Shown: piece after piece, positions 1-6,594 of the stretch
How positions within the stretch are numbered: the stretch's first letter is position 1
How the letters are laid out: the number at the start of each line of letters is the position of its first letter
Assembly (NCBI GenBank): GCA_963169135.1
Contig: CAUJEQ010000080.1
Coordinates: forward strand, 1-13,545
DNA from: Chloroflexota bacterium
Lineage (GTDB): Bacteria > Chloroflexota > Dehalococcoidia > Tepidiformales > Tepidiformaceae
Direction of reading: 5' to 3'
DNA: 13,545 bases
Program-made: the position numbers and the translations under genes
The notes under the pieces: model-generated
Told to the model about the DNA's origin: nothing
The model's database searches: none
What the model saw: the letters and a program-made list of their open reading frames with translations, nothing else

Positions 1-101
1 GCGACGGTCAGCCCACGATAATCCGCGCTGATCGCGATCGAGGCCCGCTCCATGCGGTCCTTGATCTCGGCGAGCATCGCGACTTTCCGTGGAGTCGGCA
101 T
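1..101 (-). CDS. rplJ: 50S ribosomal protein L10, N-terminal part (runs off the left edge)
   Basis: The 33 visible residues begin MPTPRKVAMLAEIKDRM and continue to SADYRGLTV. The ADYRGLTV segment, preceded by a charged helix, is the hallmark N-terminus of bacterial L10, which anchors the L7/L12 stalk on 23S rRNA. The start is the ATG at 101-99, with a GGAG Shine-Dalgarno about 8 nt upstream. The rest of the gene, and probably rplL, lies outside the window. The identification is independently supported by the L10 leader and attenuator directly upstream. The gene is expected to be cytoplasmic and highly expressed. Confidence 0.9.
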   Translation of the reverse strand, partial: MPTPRKVAMLAEIKDRMERASIAISADYRGLTV

Positions 102-170
102 GGGCGTACTCCGTTCCTGTGAATGGGGCCACGTGTTCCACCTGGCCCGGGGCGTAGAGCCCGGAAACCG

Positions 171-195
171 AAAATCCCTGCCGCCGGGGCAGGGA
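171..195 (-). terminator. Intrinsic terminator/attenuator in the rplJ leader
   Basis: Read on the minus strand, a perfect 8-bp stem TCCCTGCC/GGCAGGGA with a 5-nt loop (195 down to 175) is followed at once by TTTT (174-171). It lies about 70 nt before the rplJ start and after the L10-leader motif, the normal place for a transcription attenuator. Its 3' arm contains CGGCAGG, which is fully complementary to the upstream leader segment CCTGCCG (250-244), so an alternative antiterminator pairing is possible. Confidence 0.7.
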
Positions 196-240
196 CCAGT
201 ACGAAGGCACGCACACTCGCGCGGCATTTCGTCAGTTCTG

Positions 241-299
241 CCTCGGCAGGCGCCTTGCGGCTTATCCCCCCGTCATCGACGGTTCGCATTGGGACCTGC
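241..299 (-). ncRNA. Ribosomal protein L10 leader (autoregulatory mRNA element)
   Basis: On the minus strand, GCAGGT (299-294) can pair with CCTGC (250-246), enclosing a CCGTC/GACGG hairpin (282-270) and a GGATAAGCCGCAAGG segment. It ends in CCTGCCGAGG (250-241), the conserved closing motif of L10 leaders. In known cases L10(L12)4 binds this structure and represses the rplJ-rplL operon. Position and orientation upstream of rplJ match. I recognised this by eye; the exact boundaries and the kink-turn are not verified. Confidence 0.75.
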
Positions 300-328
300 G
301 GTCTCTGGCTATTCAGTTGACTGTTTGC

Positions 329-357
329 AGCATAGGCCAGGCCGCCCGAGCAGGCAA
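329..357 (-). promoter_or_regulatory. Sigma-70 type promoter of rplJ
   Basis: On the minus strand, TTGCCT (357-352) and TATGCT (334-329) are separated by exactly 17 nt. Transcription would begin near 322, giving a leader of about 220 nt that contains the L10 element and the attenuator. This is the best-formed promoter in the window. With the leader it accounts for most of the roughly 300-bp stretch (102-407) without a gene. Confidence 0.6.
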
Positions 358-394
358 AATCCCACAGCGTCTCCCGGATCCACGCCGTTCCACG

Positions 395-400
395 TAAGCT
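395..400 (+). promoter_or_regulatory. -10-like box placed for a leaderless XdhC-family mRNA
   Basis: TAAGCT ends 7 nt before the ATG at 408, so a normal transcription start would fall on or next to the start codon. No Shine-Dalgarno sequence precedes this gene and no good -35 box is visible. The same arrangement recurs before several other genes of the window that lack a Shine-Dalgarno. Confidence 0.35.
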
Positions 401-407
401 AGCCGAT

Positions 408-1190
408 ATGCTCGAACTGACACGACGCCTCCTCGCCGCCGCTGAAGGTGGCGAGCCCGTGGTCCTCGCTTCCATCCTCGAATCCGGAGACTCCGCCCTC
501 TTGCCCGGCGCCCGCCTCCTGGTCGAACGCACGGGCGCCCGCATGGGCTCCCTCGGCGACTCCCGCCTCGATGACCTGGCCGCCGCCTATGCTGCGGCCG
601 CCTTTCCCCGCCACACCGCCGAGACGGTCTACCTCGGGCCCGACGGCCTCACCGATCGCTCCATCCGCGGGGCCACCGCCGTCTACATCGAGGTCGTCGA
701 GTCCAAGCCGGTCTTTCTGGTGGTCGGGGCCGGCCACATCGGCAGGGCGCTGGCGAAGCTCGCCGACTTCCTCGACTTCTACGTCGTCGTTCTCGATGAC
801 CGCGAAGACTTTGCCAGCACCGAGCGCCTCCCCGAGGCTGACGAGGTCCTCTGCGAGGACTTCGAGCCCGCCCTCGAACGGTACCCCATCGACGCCAGCA
901 CCTCGATCGTCCTGGTCACCCGGGGCCACAAGCAGGACGAGCTCTCCCTGCGGAAATGCGTCGGGCGGGGCGCCGGTTACCTGGGCATGATCGGCTCGAA
1001 GCGCCGCACGGGGGCCGTCCTCCAGCATCTCCGCGACGAAGGCTTCGACCAGGCTGCGCTGGACCTCGTCCACACCCCGATCGGCCTCGATATCGGCGCC
1101 GAAACCCCGGAGGAGATCGCCATCAGCATCATGGCGGAAGTCATCATGATGCGGCGCGGTGGCACGGGCGCGCCCATGTACCACCGCTGA
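408..1190 (+). CDS. XdhC/CoxI-family protein
   Basis: A 260-residue protein of the XdhC/CoxI family, whose studied members insert or sulfurate the molybdenum cofactor of xanthine dehydrogenase-type enzymes. The N-terminal domain (about 5-95) is the XdhC_CoxI part. The C-terminal half is a Rossmann domain with GAGHIG (107-112), DDR (130-132), TRGHKQDE (171-178), YLGMIGSKRR (191-200) and a PIGLDIGAETPEEIA segment (from 224). These are diagnostic and the length is normal. No molybdenum hydroxylase subunit genes lie nearby, so the client enzyme cannot be named. The gene has no visible ribosome binding site, and it converges with murT with only 4 bp between stop codons. Confidence 0.85.
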   Translation: MLELTRRLLAAAEGGEPVVLASILESGDSALLPGARLLVERTGARMGSLGDSRLDDLAAAYAAAAFPRHTAETVYLGPDGLTDRSIRGATAVYIEVVESKPVFLVVGAGHIGRALAKLADFLDFYVVVLDDREDFASTERLPEADEVLCEDFEPALERYPIDASTSIVLVTRGHKQDELSLRKCVGRGAGYLGMIGSKRRTGAVLQHLRDEGFDQAALDLVHTPIGLDIGAETPEEIAISIMAEVIMMRRGGTGAPMYHR

Positions 1191-1194
1191 TGGC

Positions 1195-2586
1195 TCAGTC
1201 CATCGCGCCCGAAACGGCGCCCCGCCGCGCCAGCTCCGCCCGCAGGTCCAGCATCGCCGTGTAGGTCGGCACCACGAACACCTGGTCTCCTGGCGCGGTC
1301 CCGGCCAGGATGGCGTCCAGCAGGCGTCCGGGGTCATGCTCCACGGTCCCTGGCTCCGGCCAGCCTGCATACTTCACCCGCACCGCCAGGTCCTCCGCCC
1401 GGTCTCCGCCCAGCCAGCAGTGCGACACCTGGCCCGCGACCAGCTCATGGTCCACGTCCCAGATCCAGCTGACGTCCCGCCCATCGGCGAACTGGTCGTT
1501 CAGCAGGAGCGCCACATTCAGCGAAGCCCCGCCGTCCTTCGCCGCAATCGTCCGCAACAACAGCAGCACCTGGTTCGCACCCGCCGGGTTCTTCGCCAGC
1601 AGCAGCCGCAGCTTGCGCTGCGCCAGTTCCACCACTTCCTGGCGCCCGAACGCCGCCCGCACGCGTGCCAGCCCCGCCACGATCGCGCCATCATCGAGCC
1701 CCAGCGCGCGGCACACGCCGATCGCCGCCAGCGCGTTATAGACGTTGTAGAGCCCGGTCAGCGGCATTTCCACCCGCCCCAGCCCGGGGACCGCAAACGA
1801 AGCGCCGTCCAGCCCGAGTTCCACCGCCGAAGCGCTCGTCTGCGGTTCCTCCCGCTTCCGCTCGCAGCGCGTGCAGCGCCACCAGCCGACGTGCGCGAAG
1901 TAGCGCCGCTCGTACGCGTAGTCGCCACCACACCTGCACCAGCGCGCGTCGTACGCGCCGCCGCTGGCCGTCGCGAACGCTTCGTCGTCGAGCCCGAACC
2001 AGTGGACCGGGCCGTCCCAGCCCTGCGCCATTTCGGCCACGGAGGGGTCATCCGCGTTCAGGATCAGCGTCGCGCCCCGCGGGGCGTCTTCGAGCGCCCG
2101 CCGCCACAGCGCCGCTACCGTATCCACCTCGCCATACCGGTCGAGCTGGTCGCGAGACAGGTTGGTGAACGCCAGCGCCGTAGGGGCCAGCGCCCGGGCC
2201 GCCGGCGGCAGCGTCGCCTCGTCCGTTTCGAACAGTCCGACCATCCCGTTCGCTCCCGCGATACGCCCGCTGACGCTCGCCCGTGCCAGCAGCGTGCTGG
2301 CGATCCCCCGCATCAGGTTGCTGCCTTCGCGGTTGTGAATGAACGGTCTTCCCGCGCCCGTCAGCACCTCGGCCACGATACGGCTCGTCGTGGTTTTTCC
2401 ATTGGTGCCGGTGATCAGGACCCGTCCGCCGCCGAGGCTCTGGCCAAGGTCGTGCACGAGCCGCGGATGCACGCGTTCTGCCACCAGGCCCGGTAAAGCT
2501 GTCCCGCCCCCGCGCCGAAGCAGCCGTGTGGCCAGCCCGGCGCTCTTGCCGGCGCCAACCGCTGCTCCGAGCCGCACGCGATTCAT
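1195..2586 (-). CDS. murT: Lipid II isoglutaminyl synthase, MurT subunit (Mur ligase family)
   Basis: A 463-residue Mur-ligase-like protein. The ATP-binding loop GTNGKTTT is at 60-67, a Mur central-domain segment (NLSRDQLDRYGEVDT) at 142-156, and an inserted zinc-ribbon-like element has Cys217, Cys219, Cys238 and Cys241. The C-terminal DUF1727 domain contains AKNPAGANQ (331-339) and DVSWIWDVD (371-379). The zinc element and that aspartate-rich motif separate MurT from MurC-F and FolC. With the glutaminase GatD, MurT amidates the D-Glu of lipid II. Unusually, no gatD follows: the next gene downstream is convergent. The start ATG lacks a Shine-Dalgarno; a CATGAT box ends 6 nt upstream. It lies 39 nt after the M50 protease gene, a likely operon. 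Confidence 0.88.
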   Translation of the reverse strand: MNRVRLGAAVGAGKSAGLATRLLRRGGGTALPGLVAERVHPRLVHDLGQSLGGGRVLITGTNGKTTTSRIVAEVLTGAGRPFIHNREGSNLMRGIASTLLARASVSGRIAGANGMVGLFETDEATLPPAARALAPTALAFTNLSRDQLDRYGEVDTVAALWRRALEDAPRGATLILNADDPSVAEMAQGWDGPVHWFGLDDEAFATASGGAYDARWCRCGGDYAYERRYFAHVGWWRCTRCERKREEPQTSASAVELGLDGASFAVPGLGRVEMPLTGLYNVYNALAAIGVCRALGLDDGAIVAGLARVRAAFGRQEVVELAQRKLRLLLAKNPAGANQVLLLLRTIAAKDGGASLNVALLLNDQFADGRDVSWIWDVDHELVAGQVSHCWLGGDRAEDLAVRVKYAGWPEPGTVEHDPGRLLDAILAGTAPGDQVFVVPTYTAMLDLRAELARRGAVSGAMD

Positions 2587-2592
2587 CGGCCC

Positions 2593-2598
2593 ATCATG
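2593..2598 (-). promoter_or_regulatory. Possible -10 box immediately upstream of murT
   Basis: On the minus strand CATGAT ends 6 nt before the murT ATG, with TTGGAT 18 nt farther upstream as a possible -35. It could give a leaderless murT transcript in addition to read-through from the protease gene. Both hexamers are weak matches. Confidence 0.25.
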
Positions 2599-2625
2599 CA
2601 GCGCCGCACCAACTCAATCCAAACC

Positions 2626-3777
2626 CTACGCGCGCACGGGGCTCAGCAGCCCGGCCTGCCGCAGGACGCCGAGGATCCGGTCGCGCGCCACCACCCCGAT
2701 CACTCGCCCGTTGTCGACCACGGGCATGTGCAGCAATTCCTCGGTCTCCATCTCCAACAGCACGTCCGAAATCAGGCGGTCGCGCTCCGTCGACCGCAAC
2801 CGGGCACTCGGCACCATCGCCTCCCACGCCGTGACGCGGTCCCAGTGTTCTTCAGGGATCTCGCGCATCTGGTAGCCGCTCAGGATGCCGGCAAGCTTCC
2901 CCTGGTCCTGCACGAAGTAGCACACCCGCGGGTTCAGCTCGAGCACCCCTCGCGCCAGCGACCCCACCGAGAGGTCGCCCGCCACCACCGGGGGGTCCTT
3001 GTGCATCAGGTCTTCCGCGCGATACCGCTGCAACTCCTGTACCAGCCGGTTCTGCTGCAGGCTCTGCCGCGCCGCGTTCTCCAGGAACAGCCCGATGAGC
3101 ATCAGCCAAACGCCGCTGGCCAGGTCCTGGGCAACCCACACGTTCCGACCGAGCACCGCCAGCATCCCCAGGCTGATCATCGCCAGCGCGAAGCCGCGGC
3201 CCGTCCACCCCGCAATGCCGGTCGCCCGGTTGTAGTTCCCGGTCACCAGCCATATCGCCGCTCGAAACACCCGTCCGCCGTCCATCGGGAACGCGGGAAG
3301 CAGGTTAAACACCCCGAGGATCACGTTCATGATCGCCAGCCACACCAGCACGAAGTCCACTGGCCGGTGGTCGTTCGCGCCAAGCAGCCACCATACGCCG
3401 GCGAATACCCCGCCCAGCGCCAGGCTCGTCACCGGCCCGGCCAGTGCCATCAACAGTTCGTGCATTGGCCGCGCCGCTTCGCGCGTGATCTGCGCCACGC
3501 CCCCGAAGACGAACAACGTGATGCTCTTCACGGGGATCTTGAACGCTTTCGCCACCACGCTGTGCCCCAGCTCGTGCAGCACGATCGATGCGAAGAACAC
3601 CAGCACGCTCGATGCCGCCATCGCGTAGTGCGTGAGCCGCCCCGCATCCTCGAGTGCGCTCGGATAGAACTGCGTCGCCAGGAACCACGTCGTTATCCCG
3701 AAGAGCAGAAACCAGCTCGGGTTGACGAGCACCGGTATGCCGAGGAGCGAACCAAGCCGGATGTTCCTCATACCCAT
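2626..3777 (-). CDS. Site-2-protease-type M50 zinc metalloprotease with two CBS domains
   Basis: A 383-residue polytopic membrane protein. The HELGH zinc motif is at 68-72 within a transmembrane helix, and the second metal motif NLLPAFPMDGGR at 158-169 supplies Asp166. Several hydrophobic helices cover about 15-230, followed by a cytoplasmic tail with two CBS domains (about 245-305 and 312-375, the second containing MPVVDNGRVIGVVARDRI). This is the CBS-bearing M50B subgroup, which cleaves membrane substrates such as anti-sigma factors within the bilayer. It has no PDZ domain. The start ATG has no Shine-Dalgarno but has TACAGT 7 nt upstream; a second in-frame ATG two codons later is possible. 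It is followed by murT on the same strand. Confidence 0.9.
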   Translation of the reverse strand: MGMRNIRLGSLLGIPVLVNPSWFLLFGITTWFLATQFYPSALEDAGRLTHYAMAASSVLVFFASIVLHELGHSVVAKAFKIPVKSITLFVFGGVAQITREAARPMHELLMALAGPVTSLALGGVFAGVWWLLGANDHRPVDFVLVWLAIMNVILGVFNLLPAFPMDGGRVFRAAIWLVTGNYNRATGIAGWTGRGFALAMISLGMLAVLGRNVWVAQDLASGVWLMLIGLFLENAARQSLQQNRLVQELQRYRAEDLMHKDPPVVAGDLSVGSLARGVLELNPRVCYFVQDQGKLAGILSGYQMREIPEEHWDRVTAWEAMVPSARLRSTERDRLISDVLLEMETEELLHMPVVDNGRVIGVVARDRILGVLRQAGLLSPVRA

Positions 3778-3784
3778 GTCAGCA

Positions 3785-3790
3785 ACTGTA
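3785..3790 (-). promoter_or_regulatory. -10-like box placed for a leaderless M50 protease mRNA
   Basis: On the minus strand TACAGT ends exactly 7 nt before the ATG at 3777, the same spacing as before the XdhC-family gene. There is no Shine-Dalgarno and no convincing -35 box. Confidence 0.35.
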
Positions 3791-3863
3791 CGCCCATCAG
3801 GGTAAGGCCGTTGTCAGCCCCGTCCGTCGAAAGGCTGCCGGCCGCGTTCTACGCCGGCGCGGG

Positions 3864-4082
3864 CTAGCCCTGATTCTTCCGCGCGGGCGGCGCCGGCGGG
3901 CTGTCTTCATCCTCCACCACGGCCTCCCAGGCCAGGTAGAAGTAGAACAAACCGAGCAGGACGGGAACCAGGAATGCCGGGTGGCCGCTTTCGAAAAGCC
4001 CCCACAGCCCGCCGATGGTCATGAACATCAGGGCGCCAACGTAGACGATGAATGCCCCCCAACTGAAACCCAGCGGCAACAT
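3864..4082 (-). CDS. Small two-helix membrane protein, function unknown
   Basis: A 72-residue protein beginning MLPLGFSWGAFIVYVG. The ATG at 4082 is chosen because AAGGAG lies 8 nt upstream, better supported than longer in-frame starts. Two hydrophobic segments (about 8-28 and 37-57), separated by GLFESGHP, predict a helical hairpin in the membrane. The tail is acidic then proline-rich and basic (VVEDEDSPPAPPARKNQG). I do not recognise the family. It lies 86 bp upstream of the M50 protease on the same strand and may be cotranscribed. A TACGAT hexamer (minus strand, about 29 nt before the start) is a possible -10 box. Confidence 0.7.
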   Translation of the reverse strand: MLPLGFSWGAFIVYVGALMFMTIGGLWGLFESGHPAFLVPVLLGLFYFYLAWEAVVEDEDSPPAPPARKNQG

Positions 4083-4179
4083 AGCTCGCTCCTTCTGGCG
4101 GCATCGTAGCAATCCCCATCGGCACCTGGAACCTCTAAATCAGGCGGAAAATCGTTAGAACTCCGTGGGCCAGCGTCCC

Positions 4180-4201
4180 GCCGCACGCCCGCTGGTGCGG
4201 C
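4180..4201 (+). repeat. Inverted repeat in the 5' region of the hydrolase gene
   Basis: GCCGCAC (4180-4186) and GTGCGGC (4195-4201) are perfect reverse complements around an 8-nt loop, about 80 nt before the hydrolase start. No T-run follows, so it is not a terminator. It could be an mRNA structure or an operator, or chance in GC-rich DNA. The rest of this divergent region (4083-4278) holds an AT-richer patch near 4135-4160 but no promoter I trust. Confidence 0.25.
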
Positions 4202-4278
4202 TCGCCACACTCCCGCGGTGTTGCGCTGGCGCCGCTGTCCCGGCAAGCTGCCGCCACCACCACCACTGGAGACATTCC

Positions 4279-5079
4279 ATGCCCTCGGATTCGCCGCGTG
4301 TTGCCATCCAGGAGAACGTCCTCATCGACACCGTCGACGACCGTGAGCTCCGCTACGACATTTTCACGCCGCCTGGCGCCCCCCGGAACGCTCCCGGCGT
4401 CCTCCTCGTCCACGGCGGCGGCTGGTCCCAGGGCGAACCGGCCCAGCTTCGCGGCTACGGCATCTTCCTTGGCCGCCTCGGTTACGTCTGCGTCTCTGCT
4501 GCCTACCGCCTCTCGGGCGAAGCGAAGTGGCCCGCCCAGATACACGACGTGAAGGCCGCCCTCCGGTGGATGCGCGCCAATGCCGCCTCTCTCGGCGTCG
4601 ACCCCACCCGGATCGCCGTCCACGGCAACTCGGCCGGCGCCCACCTCGCGCTCATGCTGGCTGCGACACCCAACGTCCCCGAGTTCGAAGGCAACGGCGC
4701 CCACCAGGGCGTCGATACCTCGGTGCGCGCGTGCATCGCCATCTATGCCCCCGTCGAACTCGCCATGCGCTCGCTCAGCGACGCCATCGGCCAGCTCATG
4801 GGGCCCGCCGCCGTCCCGGCCGACTACCAGGCGGCAAGTCCCGTGACCTATGCCCGCAGCGACTTCCCGCCCACCATGCTCATCCACGGCACCAAGGACG
4901 AACTCGTCCCGTGGCGCGCGAGCCTCCAGATGTACGAGGCCCTGGACCGGGCGGGCGCCCAGGCCGAGCTCCACCTCTACAACGGCCTCCCCCACGCCTT
5001 CGACGCCAACTCCGCCTACTCCCGCGGCATCTCCGACCTCATCCACCTCTTCCTCCAGCGCAACATGCCAGCGTCATGA
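4279..5079 (+). CDS. Alpha/beta hydrolase (esterase/lipase type)
   Basis: The 266-residue protein starts MPSDSPRVAIQENV; this ATG has GGAG about 8 nt upstream, and the longer open frame before it is low-complexity and unlikely to be coding. The oxyanion-hole motif HGGGW is at 45-49, the nucleophile elbow GNSAG at 116-120 (Ser118), the acid in GTKDELVP (Asp207) and the catalytic histidine in LPHAFD (His239). This is the canonical serine-hydrolase triad of the BD-FAE/HSL-like esterases. No signal peptide is seen, so it is probably cytoplasmic. The substrate is not predictable; carboxyl esters are likely. It stands alone on the plus strand, divergent from the small membrane protein. Confidence 0.88.
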   Translation: MPSDSPRVAIQENVLIDTVDDRELRYDIFTPPGAPRNAPGVLLVHGGGWSQGEPAQLRGYGIFLGRLGYVCVSAAYRLSGEAKWPAQIHDVKAALRWMRANAASLGVDPTRIAVHGNSAGAHLALMLAATPNVPEFEGNGAHQGVDTSVRACIAIYAPVELAMRSLSDAIGQLMGPAAVPADYQAASPVTYARSDFPPTMLIHGTKDELVPWRASLQMYEALDRAGAQAELHLYNGLPHAFDANSAYSRGISDLIHLFLQRNMPAS

Positions 5080-5220
5080 GCCGCCGGCTGACGAAGCCAT
5101 CTCCGGAGCGTGCTGTGCGCCTTTTTACCAACGTTTTACAGGTAGGTGGCAACCACCACGCGTCCGCTGGCGTTTCTCTTGGTGCATGTACTCGGTCCGA
5201 TTGCTACGGTAACTATCACG

Positions 5221-5240
5221 CGCACTGCACCACCAGTGCG
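5221..5240 (+). repeat. Perfect hairpin abutting a Shine-Dalgarno sequence
   Basis: CGCACTG (5221-5227) and CAGTGCG (5234-5240) are perfect reverse complements with a 6-nt loop. GGAGGAACA and the ATG at 5250 follow directly, so the stem ends at the base before the Shine-Dalgarno. This placement suits translational control, mRNA 5' protection or a repressor operator. A smaller inverted repeat GGTGG/CCACC lies upstream at 5146-5158. I see no clear promoter in the 170-bp gap 5080-5249. Confidence 0.5.
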
Positions 5241-5249
5241 GGAGGAACA

Positions 5250-5681
5250 ATGAGCTGGTTTCATCGAAGGGTCATCGCGGTCGCGGCCATGGGATTCGGC
5301 CTCGCAGCGATTTTCGGCGCGACACTCGGTATTGCCGTCGCCAAGCACAGCAGCACCGTCGGGGGTGTCTGCTCCAATGGATCGCAGGGCTGCAATATCC
5401 ACTACGTCGGCGTCATCAAGTCCGGCGCCGTCAGCCCGGCCAAGTTCACCGAATGCCTGCCCTCGGGCTCGTGGAGCGCCATCTACACCTGGGACGGACC
5501 CAACCAGCAGTGGCTTCACCACTTCAACACCACGGGTACCGGCGTCCCGAGCTACGTCAACAACACGAGCGCCGGCGGTATCGCGAGTATCCCCGGTTTC
5601 TCCGGTGTCGTCCTCATCATGAAGCTGGGCACCCCCAGCCAGTCGGTCACGTTGCTCGACGCCAACAACGAGAGCTGCTGA
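5250..5681 (+). CDS. Exported or membrane-anchored protein of unknown family
   Basis: A 143-residue protein; the start is fixed by GGAGG 5 nt upstream. An N-terminal basic stretch (HRR, 5-7) and a hydrophobic segment (8-31) form a signal peptide or anchor. The mature part is small, neutral and rich in Gly, Ser, Thr and Asn, with four cysteines (41, 48, 69 and the last residue 143), enough for two disulfides. A central WSAIYTWDGPNQQWLHHF segment is rich in aromatic residues, like carbohydrate- or surface-binding beta domains, but I recognise no family. It is monocistronic: a hairpin lies at its ribosome binding site and a terminator follows it. Confidence 0.75.
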   Translation: MSWFHRRVIAVAAMGFGLAAIFGATLGIAVAKHSSTVGGVCSNGSQGCNIHYVGVIKSGAVSPAKFTECLPSGSWSAIYTWDGPNQQWLHHFNTTGTGVPSYVNNTSAGGIASIPGFSGVVLIMKLGTPSQSVTLLDANNESC

Positions 5682-5711
5682 CCAACTCCCGCCCTCACTA
5701 CCTCTCGAGGG

Positions 5712-5744
5712 CCCTCGTCCCAACCGGACGGGGGTCTTCGTTTT
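5712..5744 (+). terminator. Intrinsic terminator of the exported-protein gene
   Basis: CCCTCGTCC (5712-5720) pairs with GGACGGGGG (5726-5734) in a 9-bp stem with one T-G wobble and a 5-nt loop, followed by TCTTCGTTTT. It starts about 30 nt after the stop codon. The opposite strand has no T-run, so it serves only the plus-strand gene. Confidence 0.75.
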
Positions 5745-5761
5745 CCCGGTCGGACCGGTCC

Positions 5762-6550
5762 CTACCGGTCGCGCCGGCGTTGGGCCAGGCCCGCCACCAG
5801 GCTCTGGCCGATCGGGCCCTGCTCGTCATACAGGCGGCACTCGCCGACGCACACGCCTTCCGCGCTCCCGTGGTCCGTCACGTCGAACCCGACCCACTCG
5901 GTTCTCGGCAGGCGGTGCAGGTATAGCGTGATGTCCACGTTGATATAGGCCAGGCCGTTCGGTCCCGAGTTCGCCAGCGGGCTCGTGAAGTCGCATGCGA
6001 GCGCCACGCGCTGGAACGGCGTCAGCTCACGTCCTTCGATAAGCGTCCGGACCTCCCGCATCCACACGCGTTTTCGCCCCGCGGCGCCGAACGCCCGCCC
6101 GAGCGATCGCGTCTCCCACATCGGCTTCCAGTCCCCCTGGATCTGCGCGGGAAACTCTTCGGCCGGGATGGAGCCGGGCGGCGGCATATCCCACGGCTCT
6201 GGCCGCCAGACCTCCCCCTCGGGCTCCTCACCCCGGCGCAGCAGCATCCCGCTCGCACGACCGATCGAAACTCCCTCGGCGAAGCACTCGGCATCGACCA
6301 CGCGGATTCGACCGCCCTCTCGCACCACATTCGTCCGCACCTCGATCGGCACGAACGTCGGCAATCGCCAGAGATCCACCGTCATGCGCGAGAACTGCAG
6401 GTCCGGGGCGCCATGGAGGCGCTCCATCTCCGCCCCGAGCAGCCCGGCTATCACCCGGCCATGGAGAGAGTTCGGGTCCCACGGGCCGCGGCACACCCGG
6501 TTCGGGATAAATCGGTCGCCATCAACAGAGAAAAATGCATCGTCGGGCAT
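5762..6550 (-). CDS. TesB-like acyl-CoA thioesterase family protein
   Basis: A 262-residue double hot-dog protein of the thioesterase-like (4HBT_3/TesB-type) superfamily. The N-terminal hot-dog has GPWDPNSLHGRVIAGLLGAE (22-41), then FSRMTVDLWRLPTFVPIEVRT. The C-terminal hot-dog has LACDFTSPLANSGPNG, then INVDITLYLHRLPRTEWVGFD, with a G-P-I-G-Q-S end motif typical of the family. Such proteins hydrolyse acyl-CoA; the substrate here is unknown. It is 44 nt downstream of the anti-sigma gene on the same strand, so it could be the third gene of that operon. It also has a CATGAT box 8 nt before its start and no Shine-Dalgarno, so separate transcription is possible. Confidence 0.8.
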   Translation of the reverse strand: MPDDAFFSVDGDRFIPNRVCRGPWDPNSLHGRVIAGLLGAEMERLHGAPDLQFSRMTVDLWRLPTFVPIEVRTNVVREGGRIRVVDAECFAEGVSIGRASGMLLRRGEEPEGEVWRPEPWDMPPPGSIPAEEFPAQIQGDWKPMWETRSLGRAFGAAGRKRVWMREVRTLIEGRELTPFQRVALACDFTSPLANSGPNGLAYINVDITLYLHRLPRTEWVGFDVTDHGSAEGVCVGECRLYDEQGPIGQSLVAGLAQRRRDR

Positions 6551-6558
6551 AGCGCCCG

Positions 6559-6564
6559 ATCATG
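6559..6564 (-). promoter_or_regulatory. Possible -10 box immediately upstream of the thioesterase gene
   Basis: On the minus strand CATGAT ends 8 nt before the ATG. The same hexamer sits 6 nt before murT. No -35 box is evident and the sequence is weak, so this rests mainly on the recurring pattern. Confidence 0.2.
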
Positions 6565-6594
6565 CCCGTGCAGCCCCGAACGGGCCACCCGGCG

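Noticed and set aside
8..544. 178-residue minus-strand open frame over the rplJ leader region
   Set aside because: It overlaps the L10 leader, the terminator and the rplJ promoter and has Arg/Ser/Pro-rich composition; the region is regulatory.
399..1370. Long minus-strand open frame (323 residues) opposite the XdhC-family gene and the 3' end of murT
   Set aside because: It is an antisense shadow of a clearly recognisable gene; its product is Gly/Asp/Glu/Val-biased with no family motif, as expected opposite GC-rich coding sequence.
2596..3867. 423-residue plus-strand open frame opposite the M50 protease
   Set aside because: Arg/His/Pro/Gln-rich antisense translation; the minus strand holds the zinc and CBS motifs.
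4128..4156. GGAAC followed by CGTT as an ECF-type promoter for the hydrolase
   Set aside because: The spacing of 20 nt is too long for typical ECF promoters and the -10 part is poor.
4135..5046. 303-residue minus-strand open frame opposite the alpha/beta hydrolase
   Set aside because: The plus-strand frame has a full catalytic triad and a Shine-Dalgarno; the antisense product is low-complexity and has no recognisable domain.
5111..5127. Terminator after the hydrolase gene (GCGT/GCGC before CTTTTT)
   Set aside because: Only four base pairs including a wobble; too weak to call despite the T-run.
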